A stretch of DNA of 64,000 bases, taken from assembly GCA_965200035.1 (NCBI GenBank), contig OZ241334.1, positions 1,054,001 to 1,118,000 of the forward strand, in the 5' to 3' direction. This DNA is from UBA1952 sp965200035 (GTDB lineage Bacteria > Bacteroidota > Bacteroidia > Chitinophagales > Chitinophagaceae). Under the pieces are notes generated by a model, which saw only the letters and a list, made by a program, of their open reading frames with translations, did no database searches and was not told where the DNA came from. Shown here piece by piece: positions 9,787 through 18,594 of the stretch. The translations under genes and the position numbers were made by a program. Position 1 is the first letter of the stretch. Every line of letters begins with the position of its first letter.

Positions 9787-10410
9787 TTAATCCTTCTTTA
9801 TAATCGGATAGGTAAGTGATACAGCAAGCGAGAAAAATGCTCTGGCCCGAGTAATATTTGGGTGTTTGCCAGAGAAAAGAAAGGCTGTAAAATAGATGCT
9901 TATTTTTGACTGCCCGGGTGAATTCGTATCTCCAGACCATCTATGCTAAGCCAAACTCCAGGAAACCATCCCGCGTGATCAGCATCTGACTGTAGCCACC
10001 AGCGCTTTCCGCAATGGCAACCGGAAATGAACGGCCGGTGAGTAAGTGATTGCAGGTATTAATATCTATTAATTGCAGGAACTGCGAGCTTTCAGAAAGC
10101 TTATTATTATTTAAAAAATATAGTCAACCGTAACCCCGTAAGCCTGCACATGGGAAAAGTCGCAATACTGTATAGTGCCAGCCTACAACTTAAATGGTGC
10201 TTTAATTTGTTCTCATAACGGGAAAGAAAAGACTGCGAGAGCAAAATAATGGCAGCACAAACCAATACCAGTATGGTAGCAGGTTTTATCATAAAGTATC
10301 TTTAAAAATTAGTAGCAACAGTTGTCCGTTGAGGGACAAACTCAGGCAATACAAAACGCCTGTTTTGATCTTTTAAGATTTACCCTGAAGCAAATCCTGA
10401 TGGGTGCAGT
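9787..10410. other. Intergenic region before the IS3 element
   Basis: 624 bp without a convincing gene. A minus-strand frame at 10107-10292 would give 61 residues with a hydrophobic N-terminus (MIKPATILVLVCAA...), followed by a low-quality tail. It might be the remains of a small membrane protein but is not supported as a gene. No terminator with a clear T-run was seen after msrA. Confidence 0.4.
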
Positions 10411-10481
10411 TGTAGGCTCCCCGGAAGTTGACCGTTTTGTAAGTAGGGATAATCTCTAACTTTAAAACAGAAACATCAGGG

Positions 10482-10748
10482 ATGAAGCAATCCAAATTTA
10501 CAGAGAGCCAGATCGTATCTGCAATCAAGCAGCAGGAAGCCGGCCAATCTGTCAAAGACATCAGCCGTGCACTCGGCATCTCAGAAGCGACCTTCTACAA
10601 CTGGAAGGCAAAGTACGGCGGCATGGAGATCAGCGAGGTAAAGCGCGTCAAAGAGCTCGAAGCCGAGCTGGCACAGTATAAGAAGATGTATGCCGAGGTT
10701 AGCTTTGACCTTCAGGCGCTCAGGAACGTAGTGGCAAAAAAATGGTAG
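10482..10748 (+). CDS. IS3-family transposase OrfA
   Basis: An 88-residue helix-turn-helix protein (HTH about residues 5-45, including SVKDISRALGISEATFYNWK, followed by a coiled coil). It binds the inverted repeats and regulates transposition. The stop lies after the A AAA AAA heptamer (10736-10742), so a -1 shift fuses it to orfB to give the active OrfAB. It resembles the two other OrfA proteins of the window (7397 and 47976). Confidence 0.93.
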   Translation: MKQSKFTESQIVSAIKQQEAGQSVKDISRALGISEATFYNWKAKYGGMEISEVKRVKELEAELAQYKKMYAEVSFDLQALRNVVAKKW

Positions 10749-11653
10749 GCCCTGCTGATCAGAGAGAAGTTGTGGGCCTGCTTGTCACCGAAGAAGGCTG
10801 CAACGTCAGCAGGGCATGTGCCATGACGGCCATCAGCCGCAGCACCTACCGTTACAAACACAGGCAAAAGGACGACCGTAAACTGGAAGATCACTTGTCC
10901 GCCCTTACCACAAAACACCCGGCCATTGGGTTCTGGTCCTGCTATTACCGGCTCAGGAACAAGGGTGAAAAGATCAACCATAAGCGGCTCTACCGGGTTT
11001 ACAAGGCTATGCGTCTGAACATCAGACGAAGATCAAAGAAGCGGTTGCCCGAACGGGTGAAGCAGCCTTTGGTAGTGCCTACAGCCCCTAATCAATGCTG
11101 GTCGCTGGATTTTATGAGCGATGCGCTTAGCGATGGCCGTAAGTTCCGGGTACTGAACATCATCGATGACTATAACCGTGAGTCGCTGAAGATTGAGGTG
11201 GACCCCTCACTGCCTGCGCTCAGGGTGCAAAGGGCGCTCGACCAGGTTGTAGTACTGAGGGGAAAGCCGGCCAATATAAGAAGTGACAACGGACCAGAGT
11301 TCATTAGCCATCTGATGGAACAATGGGGCGAGCAACACAAGGTAAGCTGGCATTATATCCAGCCGGGAAGGCCGATGCAGAACGCCTACATTGAACGGAA
11401 GAACGGATCGATGAGACGTGAGTTACTGAACAGCTGGATGTTTGAGAGCCTGAGCGAAGCACGGATGAGGTGTGAAGCCTGGCGTCTGGATTATAATCAT
11501 GAGCGCCCACACAAGGCGCTGGGCTACCTCTCACCGGTAGACTACGCCAATCAGGAAAAGCAAAATAGCAAGGCGACAGCCGATGAAAGTGCAGAAGCCT
11601 TATCCACAAATCCGCGTAGGCAGGATAGCTCTTCAGCTGTCCCTGCCGTATAG
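10742..11653 (+). CDS. IS3-family transposase OrfB (DDE integrase core)
   Basis: A 303-residue transposase subunit. It has an HTH_21 segment (LEDHLSALTTKHPAIGFWSCYYRLR) followed by an rve-type RNase H-like core. The acidic residues are seen as WSLDFMSD (first D), SDNGPEF (second D) and the E region in AYIERKNGSMRRELL. The frame overlaps orfA by 7 bp in the -1 frame, so it is probably translated mainly as OrfAB. The last 25 residues (about 278-303) are Ser/Ala rich and are encoded by one arm of a long hairpin, an unusual tail for the family. Confidence 0.93.
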   Translation: MVGPADQREVVGLLVTEEGCNVSRACAMTAISRSTYRYKHRQKDDRKLEDHLSALTTKHPAIGFWSCYYRLRNKGEKINHKRLYRVYKAMRLNIRRRSKKRLPERVKQPLVVPTAPNQCWSLDFMSDALSDGRKFRVLNIIDDYNRESLKIEVDPSLPALRVQRALDQVVVLRGKPANIRSDNGPEFISHLMEQWGEQHKVSWHYIQPGRPMQNAYIERKNGSMRRELLNSWMFESLSEARMRCEAWRLDYNHERPHKALGYLSPVDYANQEKQNSKATADESAEALSTNPRRQDSSSAVPAV

Positions 11654-11671
11654 CGCGGACTTGTGGATAAG
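11599..11671. repeat. Long hairpin over the orfB stop codon
   Basis: Arms CTTATCCACAAATCCGCG (11599-11616) and CGCGGACTTGTGGATAAG (11654-11671) pair with one mismatch. A second stem, GGCAGG...CCTGCC with AGCT/AGCT, lies inside. No T-run follows, so it is not a classic terminator. It may block read-through or translation. Confidence 0.75.
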
Positions 11672-11777
11672 ATATTTGAAATACCTTTATGAGCCAACTC
11701 AAACCTCTAATTCCAATTCGACCAGTTTTTAGGGGAGCCTACACTTTGACATAGTTAAAATAGTGCAAGCTCTGTCA

Positions 11778-12416
11778 CTAAGTGCGAGCTACAAACGTCA
11801 GATAGCCGCTTTTCTGCAATGAACTTTCAATTTGTTGTCTGTCCAAGCTCTTCGTGGGTGAGGTTAGAATGTCCCTCGATAGTTGTTCAATTGCAGCCCA
11901 AGTCTGTTCCTGTCTCAGAATGTCTACAACTGTCCCCAGGTTCTCAACAACATAGTTTGGGTTGTGCTGGCTACCAATCTGTGATAGCAAATGGTGGATG
12001 CTATCAACCCTCATTAAGTCAGGCCCGCCAATGTCAATCGGCAAATTGCCAGCAAAACTGACGCCTACTTTATAAAGGGCTTCACTTGCTGGCCCGCCTA
12101 ACAAAGTCCCACAGACTTTAAATGCTACTTTAGGTGCCACTGCCTGGGCATTTGGTGGCAAATCATGGAAAATTTGCGGTTCCTGTGAATAATTTACAAG
12201 AGAAGCTACCAGCATGGTCATCTGATGGTTGCCGTAGTTGATTTCAGTAAAGCCATTGCCTGAACCATCTTGTAGAACAGCCACTCTATCGCAGTTGTAC
12301 TGTGCTAAATATGCCATTACAACGTGTCCACTTTCGTGATATGCACACTGCTCCGATAAATCTTGACTCATCTTTTGTCCTTTAAAAATTGTGATCAATC
12401 GCCTAAAAAACGCCAT
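11778..12416 (-). CDS. Stand-alone M41-like (FtsH-type) zincin domain protein
   Basis: A protein of up to 212 residues with the zinc-protease motif HESGHVV (about residue 28), close to the HEAGH motif of the FtsH/M41 peptidase domain, followed by a mostly helical region. The AAA+ ATPase and membrane segments of FtsH are absent. Stand-alone M41-like proteins of this size are known, but their role is not established. A better start may be the second Met (12371, MSQDLSEQ), because the preceding residues are basic and may be untranslated. A third zinc ligand (Asp in a GGPASE-like block; here LLGGPASEALY at about 100-110) is plausible. The gene lies between the ends of an IS3 and an IS21 element, so its original neighbours are lost. 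Confidence 0.65.
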   Translation of the reverse strand: MAFFRRLITIFKGQKMSQDLSEQCAYHESGHVVMAYLAQYNCDRVAVLQDGSGNGFTEINYGNHQMTMLVASLVNYSQEPQIFHDLPPNAQAVAPKVAFKVCGTLLGGPASEALYKVGVSFAGNLPIDIGGPDLMRVDSIHHLLSQIGSQHNPNYVVENLGTVVDILRQEQTWAAIEQLSRDILTSPTKSLDRQQIESSLQKSGYLTFVART

Positions 12417-12623
12417 CTGTCCGAAATGTAAGCAAAAACCGACCGAAAAAACCAGTAGTTCCAGTTTCTCGATATAACTAAAAACCTATGATTGGATGAG
12501 CCAGTTAAATTGACCAGTCTAAGCCGGAGCAAATTGACCACCTGATCTGCTGGCGAAGAAAGGAAGTACGCGCATGTTAGATGGTTAAAAATAATTGTTT
12601 ATTTAAAGAGCTTTTCTACCCTT

Positions 12624-12697
12624 ATTGGTGAGCGATATCTTTTCCTGCAACAGCTTAATCCTGGCGCCAAAGCTTAAAAAAGATATCGCTCGCCAAT
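12624..12697. repeat. 20-bp inverted repeat downstream of istB
   Basis: Arms 12624-12643 and 12678-12697 (ATTGGTGAGCGATATCTTTT and its complement) pair over 20 bp with one G-T position, separated by 34 nt. It lies between istB and the left end of the IS and could act as a barrier to transcription entering or leaving the element. Confidence 0.75.
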
Positions 12698-12726
12698 GAG
12701 GTGCCGCCGGCAGGCATGGGATAAAA

Positions 12727-13473
12727 TTAAGTATTCGTTCCATCACTTACTTTACGTCTTTTCCTGAGTGATTCCCCCTGCAGCTCAAGACGGTGTGCAT
12801 TATGGACGATCCGGTCCAGTATTGCATCTGCTATCGTTTGTTCGCCGATCACATCATACCACTTACTGACCGGCACCTGCGAAGTAATGATCATGGCACC
12901 TTTGCCATGACGGTCCTCGACCAGTTCCATCAGTGCAGCCCTGCTGGCAGCGTCAAAAGGCTGCATGCCGAAGTCGTCCAGGATCAGCAGCTGCTGGCGC
13001 TCTATTTTAGCTACCTCTTTCATGTAAGAACCATCCGCCTTGCTCATCTTCAGCTTGGAGAACAGCTTGGGCACATTGTGATAAATAACCTTGTACCCCA
13101 GGCTGCAGGCATGATGGCCAAGGGCCGATGCAATGTAGCTTTTACCGATACCGGTGCTGCCGGTGATAAGGATGTTCTCATTCCTGTCGATAAAAGTGCA
13201 GTCTGCGAACCGGTGGATCTGGTTCTTGTCAATATTACGGTCCGAAGGATAGTACATGTCTTCCAGGGCTGCCCGGTAACGGAACCGGGCATTCTTTATC
13301 TTCTGCTCAATGCTGCGGTTCTGCCGGTCATCCCATTCCCCGTCTACCAGGTGAGCAATCAGCTCATCGGGCGTGTAAGCCGTTGGCTCTTCCGTTTCCA
13401 GGCTGGTCTTAAAGAGCCTGTGCATGCCTGAAAGCTTCATCTTACGCATCTTTTCTAAGGTTGCTGTGTTCAT
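12727..13473 (-). CDS. istB: IS21-family helper ATPase IstB
   Basis: 248 residues, the normal size for IstB, a DnaA-like AAA+ ATPase that assembles on target DNA and activates the IstA transposase. The Walker A motif GSTGIGKSY lies at about 105-113 and the Walker B LLILDDFG at about 165-172. The N-terminal helical domain (LEKMRKMKLSGMHRLF) is typical. Its start is 21 bp downstream of the istA stop, so the two are co-transcribed. Confidence 0.95.
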   Translation of the reverse strand: MNTATLEKMRKMKLSGMHRLFKTSLETEEPTAYTPDELIAHLVDGEWDDRQNRSIEQKIKNARFRYRAALEDMYYPSDRNIDKNQIHRFADCTFIDRNENILITGSTGIGKSYIASALGHHACSLGYKVIYHNVPKLFSKLKMSKADGSYMKEVAKIERQQLLILDDFGMQPFDAASRAALMELVEDRHGKGAMIITSQVPVSKWYDVIGEQTIADAILDRIVHNAHRLELQGESLRKRRKVSDGTNT

Positions 13474-13494
13474 TTTTGTTTGTTTTAAGATTGA

Positions 13495-15045
13495 TTATCT
13501 GTAATAGTTTTCCCCTCTTATATTATCATGGAAAGGCATTTTTAGCTGGTCAGTTTCGTCCGGCGCGTCGCGGCTGTCCAGCTCTTTTTCCAATATGTTC
13601 TGGATCGTTTTGTAATTATATGCCCCATAGCCCAGCGCCCGCTGGCAGGCTTTAATGAGCCGTTCATGACCCACCTTTTTAGCGAAGCTTAATATACCTA
13701 CGCAGGACTTATAAGCCTGTTCAGGGTACTGTTTTCGGTCCAGTATCTTCAGGATATACAGCTTCACATCTTCACCAATGGTTGCCGCCCACGAGGTAAA
13801 GTGTTCCGGTGTCCATTCACTGACGAAGCGATGGGCCGATGCCAGATGATCCGGTTCCGTCGTATAGTTGTAAGGGCTTTTGGTACGGTTATGCAAGGCG
13901 ATGCGCTCGTAGTTATAATAGATCTCAACGCTGTGGCGGGAGTAGAGCACCTTTACTTTCCTGCCGATAAAGCGGTAGGGAACGCTGTAGTAATGCCTGT
14001 CCGGGCCAAGCCCTATATGGCCGTTCTTGGCCACTGTCGCATACAGATGTTGCCTGAGCTCATAGCGCAGTGGCGGAAGGGGCATCAGTGCTGCCTGTTC
14101 GATCTCTTCGAACTGCTGCCGGCGGCTATAGTTCCGTCCTTTTAAAAATGCATTGTTGTGTTCGGTCAGGGCTGCAATGATAGCTGCATTCAATGCTTCA
14201 AGGCTGGCATAGCTCTCTTTTCTGATCCGGGCATAGATCCGGGTGTAGATAATACGGACAGCATTCTCTACCAGTGCCTTGTCTCTGGGACGGTAGGCTC
14301 TTGCCGGTAAAATAGTGGTGCCGTAATGCTCGGCAAAGTCCGCAAAAGTCTCATTGAGCAGCGGCTCATACTTACTGCTCTTGGTAACGGCCGATCTGAG
14401 GTTGTCCGGAACAATGGCTGCCGGGACGCCATTGCAGAAGTGCATGGCGTTCTCACAAGCGGCAATAAAGTCTTCCTTCTGCTGCGTTTTAACGGCTTCT
14501 ACATAAGTAAGCTGGCTGGCACCGAGGATGGCTACAAAGACCTCTACGGGCTGCAGCTCGCCTGTCTGCTCATCTAGGATCCCCAGCTTATCCCCGGCGA
14601 AGTCTACATAGAGCTTATCCCCGGCCTTATGTTCCATGTGCATGGTCGGATTGACCTGCGCTTTCCATTGGGCAAAATAATGTTTGAACTGGCTTTTGCC
14701 CAGTCCATCGGGGTGGTCACGTTTATACTCTTCCCAGAGCAGCTCACGGGTAACGCCCTTCCTCTTAAGTTCTTTATCGATGGCCGGGAACAGGCTGAAC
14801 AGCGTTTGCAAACGCTCGTTTACCGGTTTTTCTTCCGGCTTTATAAACAGATCCTCAAGATCTTTATCACTCAGGGTATTGAGCTCTTCGAAGCTCAGAT
14901 CGCTGCCTGTGAAGTCTTTAAGATACTTCTTGAGCGTGTTGCGTGCAATGCCTGTCCGGGCCGCTATCTGTACTTTGCTGCACCCCTGGGAATGCAGGCG
15001 CAGTATCTGTCTGATCTTAATCATGCTGATTGGATTATTGGCCAT
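13495..15045 (-). CDS. istA: IS21-family transposase IstA
   Basis: 516 residues, full length. The N-terminal helix-turn-helix (RQILRLHSQGCSKVQIAARTG, about 12-32) is followed by a DDE/rve core. The first D lies in KLYVDFAGDK (about 147-156), the second in IVPDNLRSAV (about 213-222) and the E region after ALVENAVRIIYTRI (about 260). It acts with IstB to insert the element with preference for IS ends. No frameshift is visible, so the element looks competent. Confidence 0.95.
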   Translation of the reverse strand: MANNPISMIKIRQILRLHSQGCSKVQIAARTGIARNTLKKYLKDFTGSDLSFEELNTLSDKDLEDLFIKPEEKPVNERLQTLFSLFPAIDKELKRKGVTRELLWEEYKRDHPDGLGKSQFKHYFAQWKAQVNPTMHMEHKAGDKLYVDFAGDKLGILDEQTGELQPVEVFVAILGASQLTYVEAVKTQQKEDFIAACENAMHFCNGVPAAIVPDNLRSAVTKSSKYEPLLNETFADFAEHYGTTILPARAYRPRDKALVENAVRIIYTRIYARIRKESYASLEALNAAIIAALTEHNNAFLKGRNYSRRQQFEEIEQAALMPLPPLRYELRQHLYATVAKNGHIGLGPDRHYYSVPYRFIGRKVKVLYSRHSVEIYYNYERIALHNRTKSPYNYTTEPDHLASAHRFVSEWTPEHFTSWAATIGEDVKLYILKILDRKQYPEQAYKSCVGILSFAKKVGHERLIKACQRALGYGAYNYKTIQNILEKELDSRDAPDETDQLKMPFHDNIRGENYYR

Positions 15046-15210
15046 CGGTACCTAAGTTTTATAATAGAAACTTAAGACCTCCTGCCTTCCAACAGCGTGT
15101 ACTTTTTTTCTTCTCTTAGCTGGTCAGTTTGAACCGGCGCAGCATGGTCAATTTAGTCCGGCCAAACTTGGTCAACTTAAACCGGCCTCAACTGGTCAAT
15201 TTAACCGGCG

Positions 15211-15462
15211 CTTGCAGCTAAGGCACTAAAAGTTCCAATCGAAGCAATAAAAAACTTCAACGAAGAAGCTGCCATTAATATCATTTCGAACACGTTCACG
15301 GATAATAACTACTCCGCAGTTGGTTACGTAGTCAACTACAATCCCACCTTTAATCCGATTGACAAGTTATTAGAAGCTATAGAAGAAAATAAGAAGCTTT
15401 ACGAGCGCCTACTCGCTAGCGAGCGCGAGAAGATCGAAATACTACAAGGAAAGAAAGCTTAA
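15211..15462 (+). pseudogene. Truncated Bacteroidota HTH regulator (C-terminal part only)
   Basis: The frame that starts immediately at the IS21 right end reads LAAKALKVPIEAIKNFNEEAA..., then ...NPIDKLLEAIEENKKLYERLL, and stops at 15462. This is the characteristic second half of a common Bacteroidota XRE-type helix-turn-helix protein (IPVEAIKNF and NPIDKL...E.N..LYERLL motifs). The N-terminal DNA-binding half is absent, replaced by the IS21. The fragment has no start codon of its own and is presumably dead. It may once have regulated the adjacent island. Confidence 0.8.
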
Positions 15463-15478
15463 AGAGGTTTCTTCGAAA

Positions 15479-16192
15479 CTATCCTGTGACGGCTAACGAA
15501 TCCAATAACTGCATAAGCATTGGCGCTGCAGATTCGTCTAAGCTTTTGTTTCTTATTTTAAGCGCCTCCAATTTTTGATTCATCTCATTAGCCATTTTCC
15601 CACTAACCTCTCTGCTCAGCTTAAAAAGTAACTCGTCGATAGTCTCTGTTGTTTGCAAGATTGTTTCGGTATCTAAAGTATTAAGAAGCCTTTCCTTCAA
15701 AGCAGCTTCTTGTGCCGACAGATTTTCGCCAGGCATCGAATTATTGAAGAAGGTCTTGAAGTGATCGACGTATGTGATAATATTTTCCTTGTCGGAAAGT
15801 TCATATGCAAGTAGCGGGTTGACCGCCGACAATTTGGCAACGACGCGCGGAAACTCGATTTTGATTGGCGGATACTTAATTTCCAATATCGGTTTCAGTA
15901 GTTGCGAAATAACATTTTCGATTGTATAGTCGATGAGGTTTTTAAACTCCACAGAATTATGATCCATTTGTATCCGACGCTTCATTTCTTCTGTATACAC
16001 ACGCCTAAGCGCCCATACGTCCAAGCTCGTTATTAGATGTCGTAGCTCCAAGAGATAAAACAGCACTTCGTTCCTGATCCTGTTATCCTCACGAGTGTCT
16101 TTTTTAATCTGGCTAAGCGAATTAAGCATCCAGCCTAAAGGGACGCAAATAATCGCGACAAGAGCAGGCAATAGTTTTCCTAAAAGCTCCAT
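15479..16192 (-). CDS. Membrane-anchored hypothetical protein (237 aa)
   Basis: One N-terminal transmembrane helix (about residues 7-25, LLPALVAIICVPLGWML) is followed by a charged, largely helical soluble domain of about 200 residues. No catalytic motif is recognised. The stop lies 17 bp from the stop of the HTH fragment (convergent). It may be a sensor or effector belonging to the island, but nothing in the sequence shows the function. Confidence 0.6.
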   Translation of the reverse strand: MELLGKLLPALVAIICVPLGWMLNSLSQIKKDTREDNRIRNEVLFYLLELRHLITSLDVWALRRVYTEEMKRRIQMDHNSVEFKNLIDYTIENVISQLLKPILEIKYPPIKIEFPRVVAKLSAVNPLLAYELSDKENIITYVDHFKTFFNNSMPGENLSAQEAALKERLLNTLDTETILQTTETIDELLFKLSREVSGKMANEMNQKLEALKIRNKSLDESAAPMLMQLLDSLAVTG

Positions 16193-16794
16193 GGGTTAAT
16201 GGGTTTGATTTTTTGATAGCAATACAACGATGCAAAAAAACAAAAAAGCCAACATAAGACTATGCCGGCCCCTATAAACCCTACACCAAATATAGAGCTA
16301 TCAAGGGAATTTCAAAAAATTAGTCGAAAAAATGCCTTTGTAGAACGAACTACAAGCTCTTGCGCTTTCTATAGCAACCGTCCTTGGTTCATTAAATCAT
16401 AGATATGCGGTGACTGATTGACAAGTGCATCGCATAGTAAACTGTAACGAACAGAATTCACAACAGAATCACTACAATCTTCCATTCTATAGATGCGATT
16501 CACGATTTATAACTGCAGAATCATCAAAAATGAGACACGATCACGCAAAATCACACGCTTGCCACAATAATCACTCACAATTGAGGATGGTTCTTTCATC
16601 TATTGGTGCAATTGTAAGTGCAAATAATGACCGATGACGGCCGTGAGCAGTTCGATCGAGGAAATTCAATACGAACTGGGTAAAACTGGTCCATTTTGAT
16701 CTCTGAGTAGCTAATATTTCCCTTTTGAGTTTCTAAATATCCCTGGGCTTCCCGAAATGGAAAGTGACCATTCGCGCCGTTGCATTTTTGCAAT
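16193..16794. other. Divergent intergenic region of the island
   Basis: About 600 bp between divergent genes. A plus-strand frame at 16425-16637 (70 codons) has poor composition and is rejected. The region is likely to hold promoters for both sides, but no strong consensus could be assigned by eye. Confidence 0.4.
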
Positions 16795-17637
16795 ATGAAA
16801 GGAACATTGAACACTCACCGGCTTAATAACCTGCTTCGTGGTATCCAGACATCAATAAGCCTCTTCGAATCTCAAGGCCATTCAGACGTGTACTTCACTG
16901 CACAGTTCTTTCGGGAAGGAAAGAAACAAAATGGCATAGCGCGAGGAGATCTACAAGGTTTTAGCAAACAAATTCGCACTTACATCAAGAGCGAGGACGC
17001 AGACGCCGCGCGGATCGAATTTTTGAATGAGCGAACCGGTAAATCGATTTACTCAAAAATCATCGACGACCTGCGCCTTAATCATTCACTCGGGGGCACA
17101 AACGCTACTGAGCAGTCTGCAGTTGCTACAAATCCTTTTTCAGGCTTTGGAGACGCCCAAATTTCCGAGTTGATTGATCGTAAGGTCGACGAGCACCGGC
17201 GAAATGACGAGCTGGTACGCAGGCAGAACGTCATGCAACAGCAGGAGCAACGTATAGCTGAGTTGACACAGAAAAATCAGGAACTAGAATCTCAGGTGAA
17301 AGCGAAGAGCGATCTCGAATTCTACACCGGGATGCTTGGAACTGCGCTACCCGGAATTGCAAAACTATTCACAGGATCACCTCTGGAAAAAGCAGCGAAC
17401 CTTCTTGCTGGTACCGAGGACGAAGATGAACCAACTTCAAACAACAACAATATGCGACAAAGAAACGAAAACGCGACCCTCGCAGACCTGGTCAATGAAT
17501 TCTGCACAACCCTCAATCGACAGGAGCTTGCTGCGATTGAGCTAATCTTCCGCGGCTTTGAAGCAGATCGGGATTGGATCCAAACTACAGTTAAAATGAT
17601 CAGTTTCAAGTCTTCACCAAATGAAGTCAATGTTTGA
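16795..17637 (+). CDS. Hypothetical coiled-coil protein (280 aa)
   Basis: The start at 16795 (MKGTLNTHRLNN) is preferred over the in-frame ATG 15 bp upstream, because it follows an A/T-rich leader. The protein is soluble. A coiled coil covers about residues 125-185 (QNVMQQQEQRIAELTQKNQELESQ), and an acidic Asn-rich linker lies at about 208-225. The N-terminal domain (LFESQGHSDVYFTAQFFREGKK) resembles no family I know. The 3' end overlaps the M15 peptidase gene by 17 bp, so the two are translationally coupled and probably work together. Confidence 0.6.
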   Translation: MKGTLNTHRLNNLLRGIQTSISLFESQGHSDVYFTAQFFREGKKQNGIARGDLQGFSKQIRTYIKSEDADAARIEFLNERTGKSIYSKIIDDLRLNHSLGGTNATEQSAVATNPFSGFGDAQISELIDRKVDEHRRNDELVRRQNVMQQQEQRIAELTQKNQELESQVKAKSDLEFYTGMLGTALPGIAKLFTGSPLEKAANLLAGTEDEDEPTSNNNNMRQRNENATLADLVNEFCTTLNRQELAAIELIFRGFEADRDWIQTTVKMISFKSSPNEVNV

Positions 17638-18484
17638 GCCGAACAATCCATTCTGGGAAAAGCTGGATAAGGATAGCTTGTTTCGGCTTAAAAAGTTTCT
17701 CTTTTCCACAATCCTAACTATCGCTAAATACGTGTTTTTACTCGTTGTAGATCGGGTGTTTTTACGGTTTGATATTAAAAGAATCGTGCAGATCTTTAAA
17801 TCAACAAAACCGGTCAAGCCTGAAAAGATCACACAAGACGCATTACTGAATACAAAACCCACGATCTCAAAAACAGAATCTGAAGAAATAGCGATTCATC
17901 CTGAAGCAATAACCTCATTCAACTACTCAAACAATCAAACTATGGACACGCCTAATGGTTACACCCAAATCAATGATCTCTTCGGCAATCCGGCTAAAGC
18001 CGATGGGACGCTCAACCCAACCTGGGAAAGCAAGAATATCATCTCGGTTTTGCCTGGTGGTTGGAAGATTTACTATCAGGACACTGCAACAAATTTGCCG
18101 GAACTTAAAAAGGGTATTCGAATCCACAGCAAATTGAAGGACAACTTCCTTTCTGCCATGGATAAAATCAGGGACTATGCGATTGCGCAAATTGGCGGGT
18201 CGCCTTCCGATAAACAAATACAGGATTGGTTGCATTTGCACCGATTAGATCGAACCGGTGGCGGTTATGCATTTCGCCCTAATACCAGCGACGCAACAAA
18301 GCTGTCCATGCACTCCTACGGTATTGCCATCGATTGGGACCCTATACAAAACCCAAGGGGTAAGCCAATGAAGTATACGTTGCCTGATTGGTGGTATGAC
18401 ATCTGGGCAATGCATGGATGGTCCGATGGACGTCACTTCAAGACACCAGACCCAATGCACGTGCAGTTTGCAACGGGCGCCTAA
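17621..18484 (+). CDS. Membrane-anchored M15-family peptidase
   Basis: The C-terminal 100 residues form a zinc D,D- or L,D-peptidase domain of the M15 (VanY/endolysin CwlK-like) type. SMHSYGIAIDWDP (about 230-242) gives the His and Asp zinc ligands and DPMHVQF (about 278-284) the last His. These enzymes cut peptide stems or bridges of peptidoglycan. The N-terminus has one membrane helix (about 27-45, TILTIAKYVFLLVVDRVF) and a long Ser/Thr-rich linker, so the enzyme is tethered rather than secreted like a phage endolysin. It overlaps the upstream coiled-coil gene. Context next to a serine recombinase suggests cargo of a mobile island. Confidence 0.75.
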   Translation: MKSMFEPNNPFWEKLDKDSLFRLKKFLFSTILTIAKYVFLLVVDRVFLRFDIKRIVQIFKSTKPVKPEKITQDALLNTKPTISKTESEEIAIHPEAITSFNYSNNQTMDTPNGYTQINDLFGNPAKADGTLNPTWESKNIISVLPGGWKIYYQDTATNLPELKKGIRIHSKLKDNFLSAMDKIRDYAIAQIGGSPSDKQIQDWLHLHRLDRTGGGYAFRPNTSDATKLSMHSYGIAIDWDPIQNPRGKPMKYTLPDWWYDIWAMHGWSDGRHFKTPDPMHVQFATGA

Positions 18485-18594
18485 TACTCCCATTAGTTTG
18501 AGAACGGGTCACAAGATCGTTCTCTAGGTTGAACACCATATTACACCCAGACAAAACAGCTTTTGCATTTAATCACTCATCAAAAATCAAAAAC

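Larger units (their letters stand above)
10411..11743 (+). mobile_element. Complete IS3-family insertion sequence
   Basis: A 1333-bp element bounded by inverted repeats that start TGTAGGCTCCCC (10411-10422) and end GGGGAGCCTACA (11732-11743). It holds overlapping orfA and orfB joined by an A7 slippery run (10736-10742), the usual -1 programmed frameshift arrangement of IS3. No target duplication is visible: the bases next to the ends are AGT and CTT. This suggests either flanking deletion or recombination. A long hairpin (11599-11671) overlaps the orfB stop codon. Confidence 0.92.
12500..15209 (-). mobile_element. IS21-family insertion sequence
   Basis: Two genes in IS21 order on the minus strand (istA 15045-13495, istB 13473-12727) are enclosed by related ends. 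The right end carries four copies of TGGTCA(A/G)(T/C)TT-N-CCGGC between about 15121 and 15209. The left end carries the inverse copies (12500-12517 and about 12525-12540). The outermost arms GCCAGTTAAATTGACCAG and CTGGTCAATTTAACCGGC match with one mismatch. Such multiple end repeats are typical of IS21. The right end interrupts a regulator gene whose C-terminal part starts at 15211. No matching N-terminal part is found on the left, so DNA was lost or rearranged. Confidence 0.9.

Noticed and set aside
10107..10292. Minus-strand 61-codon frame with hydrophobic start
   Set aside because: The tail lacks protein-like composition and there is no neighbouring support. It is mentioned only as a possible remnant.
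16425..16637. 70-codon plus-strand frame in the island spacer
   Set aside because: It is Asn/His-rich with no ribosome binding site or domain, and is more likely non-coding.
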